Assembly (NCBI RefSeq): GCF_029478665.1
Contig: NZ_JARPQB010000058.1
Coordinates: forward strand, 57,263-121,262
Source: Pseudomonas entomophila
GTDB taxonomy: Bacteria > Pseudomonadota > Gammaproteobacteria > Pseudomonadales > Pseudomonadaceae
Length of the DNA: 64,000 bases
Reading direction: 5' to 3'
The number at the start of each line of letters is the position of its first letter. Within the stretch, counting starts at the first letter, position 1. Shown here piece by piece: positions 25,817 through 33,393 of this stretch. A program made the position numbers and the translations under genes. Under the pieces are notes generated by a model that was not told the origin of the DNA, did no database searches, and saw only the letters and a list, made by a program, of their open reading frames with translations.

Positions 25817-27124
25817 TCAGTACACCCAGACCTCGACACGCCGGTTGCGCAAGCGCCCCTGTTCCAGGTCGTTGCCGGCCACCGGCAGCTCATCGCCCAT
25901 CCCCGCCACGTCCTTGACCTCCACCCCTGCGCGGGCCAGTTCACGGCGCACCGCCATGGCCCGCAGGCGCGAGAGCAGGGCGGCGCGGCCCGGGGTTTCC
26001 TTGGGGTCGCCGAAGCCCACCAGCACGGCCTGCTCATGCAGCTTGCCCGCGTGGCGCAGGTAGTCGCCGACCCGCTGCACATCACGCAGGGCCTTGTTGT
26101 CGAGGCTGGCGCTGCCTTCCTGGAAACGGAAGTTCACGGTCAGGCGCCGGGCTTCACTGGCCAGGGCGCGATAGCGCGGCGGCATGCCGGGTTGGACGGG
26201 GACGGGCAGCGCCTTGATCTGCTGGGCGACGAAGCCCTGGTCGGCGACGATGGCCTGGCCGGCGGGGCTCTGGGCGAACTCGGCCAGCGCCCGGGCCAGG
26301 GGCTTGGCATTGTCGGGCAGGTAGAAAAACAGGCGGCGCGAAACCGGGTAGTCCTCGCTCGCCACCAGGGCGAGGCTGGGGGGCAGGGCAGGCGCATCGC
26401 CCTCGGCGACCGCCAGCACCTTGGCGCCATGCACCGTGGCCAGGCCGCTGAAACCGATGGCCTGGCGATCGGCCAGGACCTGCCCGGCCAGCGCCTCGGC
26501 CGACTCGAAGCGCCGCGCCTGGGGTGACAGCTCGCCGTGCCGAGGGTCGAGCACCCGTGCCTTGAAGGTCTCGAAGGTGCCGGAGCGGTCGTCACGGGCA
26601 TATAGGTGGATGGCGCCGCCGGGCACGCCCAGTTGCTCCCAACGCTGGAACTGCCCGGAAAAGACCTGCGTCAGTTGCGTGGTATTGAGCTGTGACAGCG
26701 GGTTGTCGGGGTGGACGATCACCGCCACGCCGTCCAGGCCGATGACCTGTTCGCTACGGGCGCCACGCATGTCCCCCAGGGCCTGCAGTTGCTGCGCTTC
26801 GGCATTGCTGATCGGCCGCGAGGCGGTCGCCAGGTCGGCCTCGCCGCTGGCCAGGGCGGCAAAGCCGGTGCTGGTGCCATGGGCGGCGATGGCGATGCGC
26901 ACCGGTTGGTTGTCGCGGTCCCGGGCGCTGACCAGCGTCTCGTTGGGCACAGGCCCGGGCGTCACCTCGATCGCGCTGGCGCCCTGGGCCTCCAGCAGGC
27001 CGCCGACCAGTGCCGGGGCTAGCGCGATGCCGATGGTGTTGGAGCCCTGGATGCGCAGTTGCGGGGGGGCGGCCATGGCCAGCACCGGGAGCAGGCACAG
27101 CAGCAGTGGAATCAGGCGGGGCAT
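25817..27124 (-). CDS. PstS-like substrate-binding domain fused to an OmpA-like C terminus
   Basis: The 435-residue secreted protein has a signal peptide (MPRLIPLLLCLLPVLAMAA). A phosphate-binding-protein-like region follows (about 20-300: IQGSNTIGIALAPAL, ASRPISNAEAQ, DRSGTFETFK), then an OmpA-like peptidoglycan-binding domain (about 320-435, FQEGSASLDNKALRDV ... GDELPVAGNDLEQGRLRNRRVEV). The ATG at 27124 has AAAGG upstream and gives the clean signal, so it is preferred over the GTG at 27142. Upstream lies a triple Pho-box array (27161-27189), so the gene is probably induced by PhoB under phosphate limitation. The exact role (phosphate capture at the wall, or a structural one) is unknown. 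Confidence 0.88.
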   Translation of the reverse strand: MPRLIPLLLCLLPVLAMAAPPQLRIQGSNTIGIALAPALVGGLLEAQGASAIEVTPGPVPNETLVSARDRDNQPVRIAIAAHGTSTGFAALASGEADLATASRPISNAEAQQLQALGDMRGARSEQVIGLDGVAVIVHPDNPLSQLNTTQLTQVFSGQFQRWEQLGVPGGAIHLYARDDRSGTFETFKARVLDPRHGELSPQARRFESAEALAGQVLADRQAIGFSGLATVHGAKVLAVAEGDAPALPPSLALVASEDYPVSRRLFFYLPDNAKPLARALAEFAQSPAGQAIVADQGFVAQQIKALPVPVQPGMPPRYRALASEARRLTVNFRFQEGSASLDNKALRDVQRVGDYLRHAGKLHEQAVLVGFGDPKETPGRAALLSRLRAMAVRRELARAGVEVKDVAGMGDELPVAGNDLEQGRLRNRRVEVWVY

Positions 27125-27160
27125 GCCGGGGACCTTTGGCACGGAGTTGCGCCGCAGATT

Positions 27161-27189
27161 ACGACAGTTGAGTGACGGTCAGATGACAG
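27161..27189 (-). promoter_or_regulatory. Pho box, three direct repeats
   Basis: On the minus strand three 7-mers, CTGTCAT, CCGTCAC and CTGTCGT, are separated by 4-bp spacers, giving the 11-bp period of PhoB sites. The array lies 37-65 bp before the start of the PstS/OmpA-like gene. Confidence 0.75.
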
Positions 27190-27573
27190 GCTTGCTGTGG
27201 ATTCTGAGAATTAAAACTGTCGCACCGCTTCCCTCATACGTCAGACGTAACCTTCATCTCAATTGGCGTGCCGGCAACATGGGCAGCGCGCCGTAAATTG
27301 AGACTTCCGGACGGAAACTTGGTACGTGATCAGGAACAGGGTCGGGAGTGGGATCGGGAGTCGTTTCGGTACACGAACGCAGGAAGCAGGTTTACCGGTT
27401 GGACACTAGGGGTTGGGATGGCGCTGAAAATCAGCAGGCTGGACAAACACTATTGTCGGATCTTGTATGGAGGGTACGCGCTCCCTCAACCCGCAGACTT
27501 CCCGGCATCGAAGAGCGCTCAAGTTCTGCCCGTCCATGACGACGTAGTGCTTACCATTCGAGGAGTGTCCGCC
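27190..27573. other. intergenic stretch with no clear gene
   Basis: This gap lies between the divergent PstS/OmpA gene and the fimbrial-like gene. Apart from an AGGAG site at 27561 serving the latter, I see no protein-like frame, hairpin or repeat. GC content drops from here into the fimbrial locus. Confidence 0.5.
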
Positions 27574-27930
27574 ATGAAGATTCTGCCAGCCGTTATCAGC
27601 CTGAGCTTCGTCCTGAGCAGTGCCTGCTGGGCGGCAACCCCGGTCACGCAAGGCGTCATCCGGTTCGAGGGGCGCATCGTCGAACAGTCCTGCGCTACCG
27701 GTACGGACGAGGCTGTCGGTATCTGGTTGAACGACTGCCCAGCCTCTATGCGTGCCACGGTGCTTGAAGCACGTAACGTCGACTCATCAAGCGCGGCGCC
27801 CAGCATCAAGGTCGCGCTGCTCTGGGACAGCGGCCATGGCCGTTACTACGATCAGCAATATCAACTGGTCGACGTCGCAGGCTCGCCGGTCAAGGCCGGG
27901 AACTACCTGATCACGATGAGTCTGCCTTGA
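27574..27930 (+). CDS. fimbrial-like periplasmic protein, type 1 pilin family
   Basis: The 118-residue protein has a signal peptide (MKILPAVISLSFVLSSACWA) and a short pilin-like mature part with the first strand VIRFEGRIVEQSCA and a second Cys (LNDC), as in type 1 minor pilins. AGGAG lies 8 bp before the ATG. It is transcribed towards the usher gene rather than with the rest of the fimbrial locus. It is shorter than a normal pilin (about 150-180 residues), so it may be a minor subunit or a degraded one. Confidence 0.75.
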   Translation: MKILPAVISLSFVLSSACWAATPVTQGVIRFEGRIVEQSCATGTDEAVGIWLNDCPASMRATVLEARNVDSSSAAPSIKVALLWDSGHGRYYDQQYQLVDVAGSPVKAGNYLITMSLP

Positions 27931-28166
27931 GCCTCATGACCTGACTGTGTGACTACACCTGCGTGCGCTCGGCACTCGCTCGGCGAACGCGGTTGCAGCC
28001 AGTTCAACAGCTCGTCGCCCGCCATCGGCCGGGCAAACCAGTTGCCCTGCCCGAGCGTGCAACCCAGGCTCAACAACTGCTGGCGTTGCGCTTCGGTCTC
28101 GCCGCCTTCGATCATGACTGACATGTCGAGGGCTTACCCCAGGGCCAGGATGCTGTCGATAACGAT
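27903..28166 (-). pseudogene. C-terminal remnant of an EAL-domain (c-di-GMP phosphodiesterase) gene
   Basis: On the minus strand the frame reads IVIDSILALG, a stop, then ALDMSVMIEGGETEAQRQQ and LLSLGCTLGQGNWFARPM. It matches the end of EAL domains (SLDMSVIAEGVET ... LGCxxxQGxxFxRPM). The N-terminal three quarters are gone and one stop interrupts the rest, so it is dead. It lies at the left edge of the fimbrial locus, whose own regulator at 36642 is a different EAL protein. Confidence 0.75.
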
Positions 28167-28176
28167 GAATGATCCG

Positions 28177-28416
28177 TTAGACAACTGTACTGATAAGAGA
28201 ACCCTCGTGTACCGTTCGAGAGGTCAGTTTTCCGGAAAGTTTGCGAAGTATTTCAGCTTCACTCTGCAGTAAATTGATGATCCCTATGACGCTACTAGCT
28301 TCAGCGACGGTAAGCTTGCGCAAGATACTTAACAGGTCTGCGGCGCAGCTTTCGTTCACCGACGCCGATTCGATCAGTCTCAACTGAAAGTTCTGAATGT
28401 CGCGCAGAGAACTCAT
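28177..28416 (-). CDS. small hypothetical protein, 79 residues
   Basis: The small acidic/helical protein begins MSSLRDIQNFQLRLIESASV and continues with two predicted helices (AADLLSILRKLTVAEASSVI, GIINLLQSEAEILRKLSGKL). A good AGAAGGG ribosome-binding site lies upstream. It vaguely recalls YmgB/AriR-type biofilm proteins in length and helix pattern, which would suit the fimbrial setting, but this is weak. It may belong to the fimbrial regulon. Confidence 0.5.
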   Translation of the reverse strand: MSSLRDIQNFQLRLIESASVNESCAADLLSILRKLTVAEASSVIGIINLLQSEAEILRKLSGKLTSRTVHEGSLISTVV

Positions 28417-28639
28417 AAATTTGCCCTTCTTTGAGGCGTGTTGATAGGCGCTGGTCATCAAAGCAGCGACGGCTGTATCTGATTGCCATCATCAGGAGCG
28501 GCTTCAGCGTCATGTGTAAACGCACGTATCAGTGCAATTCGGATTGAGTTCCAAGGCTGTGCCGCCGTCCACTGTACGCTTGGGTATACGAACCTAAATC
28601 CGCGCGAGCCACGGACGATAAGCGACTGCTCTTAGTCCG

Positions 28640-31120
28640 TCATGAACTGCATACTAGCGAAACACGCTCATAGTTCAGTGCCTTATTGCGCTCCGGCAAC
28701 GCATAAGGCGCCTCACAACGCTGCCCCTGCCAGTTGATGATGAGCGTGCCGGCATCAGATTCCACCAGCGCCAGTGCCTTGCCACCAGGGTCAGAGATCG
28801 CTAACTGCTTGCCGTTGCCGTCCTCGAGCGACGCGCCAAACGGAATCGGCCGATGCTGGCTGTCGAACAACGCAAACTGCACGCGCCGTCCGGTCTTGCT
28901 GGCGTAGCGTGCCACGACCACCGCACCCCGTCGGGGGACCACTTGCTGGGTCGCATTCTCGATCTCGATATCGCCGCCCAGGTCACGGGTGTCCAGATTG
29001 ATCCAGTTAACCCGGTAAGGCTGCGCATTGGGTACCACGGCGAAACCGTTACTGGCGGTTTTGGTCCCGGAGTAGCTGCCGATCTTGACCCCTGCCACGC
29101 CTTCGACCTGTGCCAGTGCGAACGTTTCGCCCACGGTTTGTCCCAGGTTTATCCCGCCGGCATGGCCCACGACCGAACCTGCCAGGTTAAGACTCTGCGA
29201 GTTGTATCCGCGTCCCTGGCTGTAGCCGGCACTGATGTCCATCACCGAGGTGCGAGTGCTGACGTTCACCGAACCGCTGCCGCCGCCGGTGCTGCTGTTG
29301 CCGCCTTGCACCGAGTAGTACGTGTCGCTGTCTTCCGACAGGTAGCCATTGATGCCCACCTGGGTGCTGTTGCTGGCTTTCTGCGTGCTGGCGGACACAA
29401 AGGCCCGCGGTGCACGGGGTTTGGAACCCAGCGGGAATGACACGGACAGGTTCAGCAGGGTGTCATTGTTCGACGGCCCATAGTTGCCGACATCCTTGGA
29501 GTACGTGGCCCCGATGTTGTAACTCACCGCACCCCAATAGTTGCTATAACCCGCCGACAGGCTTTGCGAACCACCGCGCCCCCAGTAACGCTGGTCGCTG
29601 GCGTTGATGTAGACGCTGCCAAATTCCTGATTGCGGCCCAGACTCTGGTTGACGGTCAGGTCGGTGCGGGTTTTCGAGTTGCCGGTACGTTTCCGATCGT
29701 CGCGGCTCAGTTCCTCTACATGCTCGGTGAGGGTGCGATAGCCCTCGGTCGAGTAACGGTAGGCGGCGAGGGTGAAGTTGGTGTCTGTGCCGGTGAACGT
29801 CTTGGCGTACAGCGCGCGCAAGCTGTTACCGGTAACCGCCTGATCGAACGTGCGGCTGCTGGAGTGAGTCCAGTCCAGTGAGACCGCGCCGATGGCGGTG
29901 TTGCGACCTGCGCCGACGGATAACGCCTTGAAGTTTTCTGTCGCCTGCACGCCGACGATCCCCGACAGGTTGCTACTGATGCCATACGCCAGCGTGCTGC
30001 TGAGAAACTGCGGTGACTGCTGATCATCGCTGTTGCTGTTGTAGCGGCCGGCCGAGACGCTGTATTTCAATTGGCCCTGACGCACCATGATTGGCAGGCT
30101 GGAAAACGCCTGCACGCTTACCCGGCGCCGGCCGTCGGCTTCGATGATAGTCACTTCCAGGTCGCCGTTGGAACCGCTGGGGTAGATGTCGCTGATCTCG
30201 AACGGCCCCGGCGGCACGTTGGCGGTGTAGAGGATGTAGTTGTTCTGGCGAATTTCCACGGTGGCACTGGACTGAGCAATGCCGCGAATCACCGGTGCAT
30301 AACCGCGCTCGCTGTCGGCGCGCATGCCTTCATCGGACGCCAGTTTCAGGCCTCGATAGCGCACGCTGTCGAACAGGTCAGCGTCGGAGAAAATATCCCC
30401 GGCACTGAACTGGCCTTTCATGGCGATCACGTCATGTTGCAGGTAGCTGCGGTTGCTTTTGAAGGTACTGGGGCTGCCGGTGCTGCTGTTGAAGTTCGAC
30501 TCGTTGCGCAAGCGCCAGGCACCCAGGTTGATGCCATTGCGCAAGCCAATGTTATTGCTCAGCGTGTTATTACCTTGAGCGCTGTTACGGCTGCTGCTCA
30601 CTTGATAGTTGATGAACGCGGCGGACACGCCTGCGTCCCACAGGGCCGGGTCGACATAACCGCGTCGACCGCGTTCCATGGCACTTTGCGGCACGCTGAC
30701 CATCAGGCGCAGGCGTGGTACGTCGTAACGCACACTCGCGTGATCGATCAAGGCGGGCAGGTCGAGACAGGTGTTCGAGTCATCGCCGGTCAGTTTGCCG
30801 GTGGCTTGCAGTTTGCCGGTGTCGACCCCCAATTGCTGCACCATCTCCAAGGTCAGGCAGGCCTCGACTTTGCCGGTGCCGGGGTGGTGACGGAAGTCGA
30901 TATCGCGACGGCCGACCAAGGTTTCGTTGCCGTAGAGATCCACCCGATAAATACCGGGCAGCACGCGACTGGAGGCGAGTAGTGATTGCAGGTCCACAGA
31001 GGACGGAGCGCCTTGCAGAAACGAGGTATTGAACTGTTCATCACCATCTGCCAGGCAGAGGTTGCTGAAAACCAGAGCAATCGAAAAAGGCGCCCATCCG
31101 TTGCGCTTGAGTAAAAACAT
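28640..31120 (-). CDS. fimbrial outer-membrane usher (FimD/CupD3-like)
   Basis: This outer-membrane usher of a chaperone-usher pathway is about 826 residues. It has a signal peptide (ending NLCLADGDEQ), a periplasmic N-terminal domain (FNTSFLQGA ... GIYRVDLYGNETLVGRRDIDF), the barrel with plug (PRLRLMVSVPQSAM, APVIRGIAQSSATVEIRQNN) and C-terminal domains with a Cys pair (QRCEAP ... SLVCSS). It is the last gene of the pilin-chaperone-usher unit. The start is uncertain: GGAGG at 31138-31142 is ideally spaced for a TTG at 31132, with ATG 31120 twelve bases further. Confidence 0.93.
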   Translation of the reverse strand: MFLLKRNGWAPFSIALVFSNLCLADGDEQFNTSFLQGAPSSVDLQSLLASSRVLPGIYRVDLYGNETLVGRRDIDFRHHPGTGKVEACLTLEMVQQLGVDTGKLQATGKLTGDDSNTCLDLPALIDHASVRYDVPRLRLMVSVPQSAMERGRRGYVDPALWDAGVSAAFINYQVSSSRNSAQGNNTLSNNIGLRNGINLGAWRLRNESNFNSSTGSPSTFKSNRSYLQHDVIAMKGQFSAGDIFSDADLFDSVRYRGLKLASDEGMRADSERGYAPVIRGIAQSSATVEIRQNNYILYTANVPPGPFEISDIYPSGSNGDLEVTIIEADGRRRVSVQAFSSLPIMVRQGQLKYSVSAGRYNSNSDDQQSPQFLSSTLAYGISSNLSGIVGVQATENFKALSVGAGRNTAIGAVSLDWTHSSSRTFDQAVTGNSLRALYAKTFTGTDTNFTLAAYRYSTEGYRTLTEHVEELSRDDRKRTGNSKTRTDLTVNQSLGRNQEFGSVYINASDQRYWGRGGSQSLSAGYSNYWGAVSYNIGATYSKDVGNYGPSNNDTLLNLSVSFPLGSKPRAPRAFVSASTQKASNSTQVGINGYLSEDSDTYYSVQGGNSSTGGGSGSVNVSTRTSVMDISAGYSQGRGYNSQSLNLAGSVVGHAGGINLGQTVGETFALAQVEGVAGVKIGSYSGTKTASNGFAVVPNAQPYRVNWINLDTRDLGGDIEIENATQQVVPRRGAVVVARYASKTGRRVQFALFDSQHRPIPFGASLEDGNGKQLAISDPGGKALALVESDAGTLIINWQGQRCEAPYALPERNKALNYERVSLVCSS

Positions 31121-31213
31121 GCAGGAACCCAATATCACCTCCGATACTAACTAACGGAGCGAAGAGAAATACAGTGGCGGTGCGGCTGTGATAGCGGCAG
31201 GAAGTTATGGAGC

Positions 31214-31954
31214 TTATTTATTCAAGCTGGCGCGAGTATCGGCATGGGTGGAAAGTTGCGCGGCATAACGGTCTTGGGCGCCATAGTCATTAATGCTGCT
31301 GAATAACAGGCGTGCTGTATTAGTGTTGTGAAGTTGTTTGATGGTGAATGCTTTCTGTTCACCGGGAGCGATCATCATCGAATCAAAAGGGTGTTCGCTG
31401 ATTGCGCCGGATTGCAAGGTGATATCGGCAATCGACACATGATACTGGCCCGGGTTATTCACCAGCAGAATGCGCTTGCCGGCGCGTTCGGCCAAGCGCC
31501 AGGTCAATTCGCTCGGTGCCAGATAGGCATCGCTTTTTAGTCCGGCTGGGCGGAAGAACACCTTGATGCGCTGGCGCACGGCGAGCTGCAAGGTGTTTTT
31601 GGTTTTGGAGGCTTGGGGGATTTCCTGCACGTTGAGCCACACCACCGACTCACGGTCGGTGGGCATGCCCGTGCCTTCGTAAATCACCCGCAAGATCTGC
31701 TGCTCATCACCGCTGACGCGCACCAGTGGCGGTGTGACGGCAAACGGTACCGCGGCGGTTTCGCTGGCATCGGTGTCGATCCACGACTGGATCAGCACAT
31801 CTTCACCGCTGTTACGCACGGTGATCCCAGCTTCCTTGTGCTGGCCGTCGAAAACCAGACGGGTGCTGCTCAAGGAAATGCCAGCCATGGCCTGATTGGC
31901 CACGAGCAGGCCGAAAAGGCCCACGCAGAAGAATAGAGAAGGACGTAGAAACAT
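31214..31954 (-). CDS. fimbrial periplasmic chaperone (PapD family)
   Basis: The 246-residue periplasmic chaperone keeps pilins folded by donor-strand complementation and delivers them to the usher. It has a signal peptide (MFLRPSLFFCVGLFGLLVANQAMA), a first strand with the conserved Arg (ISLSSTRLVFDGQHKEAGITV), a conserved Lys in VRQRIKVFFRP, and the G1-strand region. It lies between the pilin and usher genes on the same strand. The start is set at the ATG giving the signal peptide. Confidence 0.93.
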   Translation of the reverse strand: MFLRPSLFFCVGLFGLLVANQAMAGISLSSTRLVFDGQHKEAGITVRNSGEDVLIQSWIDTDASETAAVPFAVTPPLVRVSGDEQQILRVIYEGTGMPTDRESVVWLNVQEIPQASKTKNTLQLAVRQRIKVFFRPAGLKSDAYLAPSELTWRLAERAGKRILLVNNPGQYHVSIADITLQSGAISEHPFDSMMIAPGEQKAFTIKQLHNTNTARLLFSSINDYGAQDRYAAQLSTHADTRASLNK

Positions 31955-32027
31955 GAGGATTACCGCGCAAGGTGAATAAAAGTGCAGGGCGGATCGGCCC
32001 TGCACAGTGCTCGATGGCTCGTGCGGC

Positions 32028-32630
32028 TTACTCGTATTGCAGGGTGAACGGCAGGGTTGCGTCGCCGCGACCGGCAACGGCCAGTTTTGGGTCGACGGTG
32101 GTGACATAAGCCGCGGAGAATTTCAATGTGGTGTTGCTGTCTTGAAGGCTGTTTTCGATTCTCGCCGTGCTCGGCGAGCTCAGATCAATGACCGCGCCAT
32201 TGGCGTCAAGCAAGGCAATACCGATGCCTTTTGCAGCCCCCAAGCCGTCGATCAGGCGCAACACTTTGGTGCCGGGCTCAATGCCCGATCCATTACTCTT
32301 GGTTGGTTCAAGGATCATCGCGACTTTGGTGCCAGCGTTGCAATTGATCTTCATGTCGAAGTTCTCGACGCTCAGCGTACCGTTGCCTTTAGGTGCTGTG
32401 GCTGTGCCCATGTCCTTGATCGACACTTCGCCCATGTTGACGGAAATAGTTTTGTTCTTCCCTGCACCCTCAACCGAGCAGGCATCGTTGTTGATGGTGC
32501 CCGTGAAGTTGATGGTGCCGCTGCCGGCCTTGGTTGGCGTCCCCGGCTCGGCTGCCAGGGCGTTACCGGCAGCAGCCATGATTGAAAGGGCGAGAAGTGC
32601 GCGAGACAGTTTTTTCATTTTTTTTACCAT
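32028..32630 (-). CDS. major fimbrial subunit (type 1 pilin family)
   Basis: The 200-residue pilin has a signal peptide (MKKLSRALLALSIMAAAGNA, ending ALA-AEP), the FTGTINNDACSV first strand, a Cys pair (DAC, INC) and a C-terminal strand ending ATLPFTLQYE with the usual penultimate Tyr. It is the first gene of the pilin-chaperone-usher unit. An RcsB-box-like site lies 48-70 bp upstream (32678-32700). ATG 32630 and ATG 32618 are both possible; neither has a strong ribosome-binding site. Confidence 0.92.
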   Translation of the reverse strand: MVKKMKKLSRALLALSIMAAAGNALAAEPGTPTKAGSGTINFTGTINNDACSVEGAGKNKTISVNMGEVSIKDMGTATAPKGNGTLSVENFDMKINCNAGTKVAMILEPTKSNGSGIEPGTKVLRLIDGLGAAKGIGIALLDANGAVIDLSSPSTARIENSLQDSNTTLKFSAAYVTTVDPKLAVAGRGDATLPFTLQYE

Positions 32631-32677
32631 GTTGGCGGGTTAAAACAACACGATAAAGTGCGAGCTTCCAATGGGGT

Positions 32678-32700
32678 ATCAGACGATTCTTAAAAGCAAT
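32678..32700 (-). promoter_or_regulatory. RcsB-box-like site before the pilin gene
   Basis: On the transcribed strand the core is TAAGAATCGTCTGA, close to the enterobacterial RcsB box (TAAGAATATTCCTA). The same element recurs at 40664-40685 and 41718-41740. Confidence 0.6.
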
Positions 32701-32724
32701 AATGGTTCTTATTGAAGTTTCAAT

Positions 32725-33372
32725 TTAGTTGAACAGGTTGCGCTCTATACAATAAGCCAATAAGTCCTGGTCGCTGTTGACTTCAAGTTTCCGCATGGCC
32801 GATATTTTCTGCGTGCTGATGGTTTTCGTACTTCTGTTCAAGCCCCGTGCGATCTCACTGACAGGCAATCCCGAGACAAACAAGCGTAATATCTCGTGTT
32901 CTTTGGGCGACAGTCGGGTAAAGCGTTCGTCCAAATCTGCGCTGTCGATCACTACCGTGGTCGGCGGTGGTTCGTAGCCGCGTACCGGGTTGCCCCGGGC
33001 AATGGCCCTGAGCGCCGTTTCGATGTCGTTATGCAGCTGGTTTTTCTGGATGATGCCCAGCACCCCGAGTTCGTGCAGGCGCGTCAGGATCAAGGGATTG
33101 GAAATCATGGTCAGCACCAGCAACCGGACAGTGGGGTGAATCCGTGTCAGGTACTCCACCAGTTTCAATCCATCACCATAGATTGAGTCGCCGGGCATGT
33201 TGAAGTCGGTGATGACCAGGTCTACCTGCCGGGTTTCGAGCAGATTGATCAGCTCGCTGGAACAAACGGCTTCGCCCACCACGCGAAAGCGTTTGTCTCG
33301 CTCAACCAGCTCACGTACCCCCACCAATACGATGGGATGGTCATCGGCAATGACAACGTTGAAGGTTTCCAT
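32725..33372 (-). CDS. NarL/LuxR-type response regulator, RcsB/RocA-like
   Basis: The 215-residue regulator has a receiver domain (VVIADDHPIV, phospho-acceptor Asp about 56 in VITDFNMPGDS, a KNQ in place of the usual KxP) and a LuxR-type helix-turn-helix (about 150-212: LSPKEHEILRLFVSGLPVSEIA, split). It is the last gene of a probable four-gene leftward operon with two hybrid kinases and a REC-EAL protein, next to the pilin promoter. The arrangement matches rcsCB-pvrSR beside cupD in P. aeruginosa. It is the best candidate to bind the three RcsB-like boxes of this locus. Confidence 0.92.
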   Translation of the reverse strand: METFNVVIADDHPIVLVGVRELVERDKRFRVVGEAVCSSELINLLETRQVDLVITDFNMPGDSIYGDGLKLVEYLTRIHPTVRLLVLTMISNPLILTRLHELGVLGIIQKNQLHNDIETALRAIARGNPVRGYEPPPTTVVIDSADLDERFTRLSPKEHEILRLFVSGLPVSEIARGLNRSTKTISTQKISAMRKLEVNSDQDLLAYCIERNLFN

Positions 33373-33393
33373 GGTTGAAGTTCCAGATTGAAA

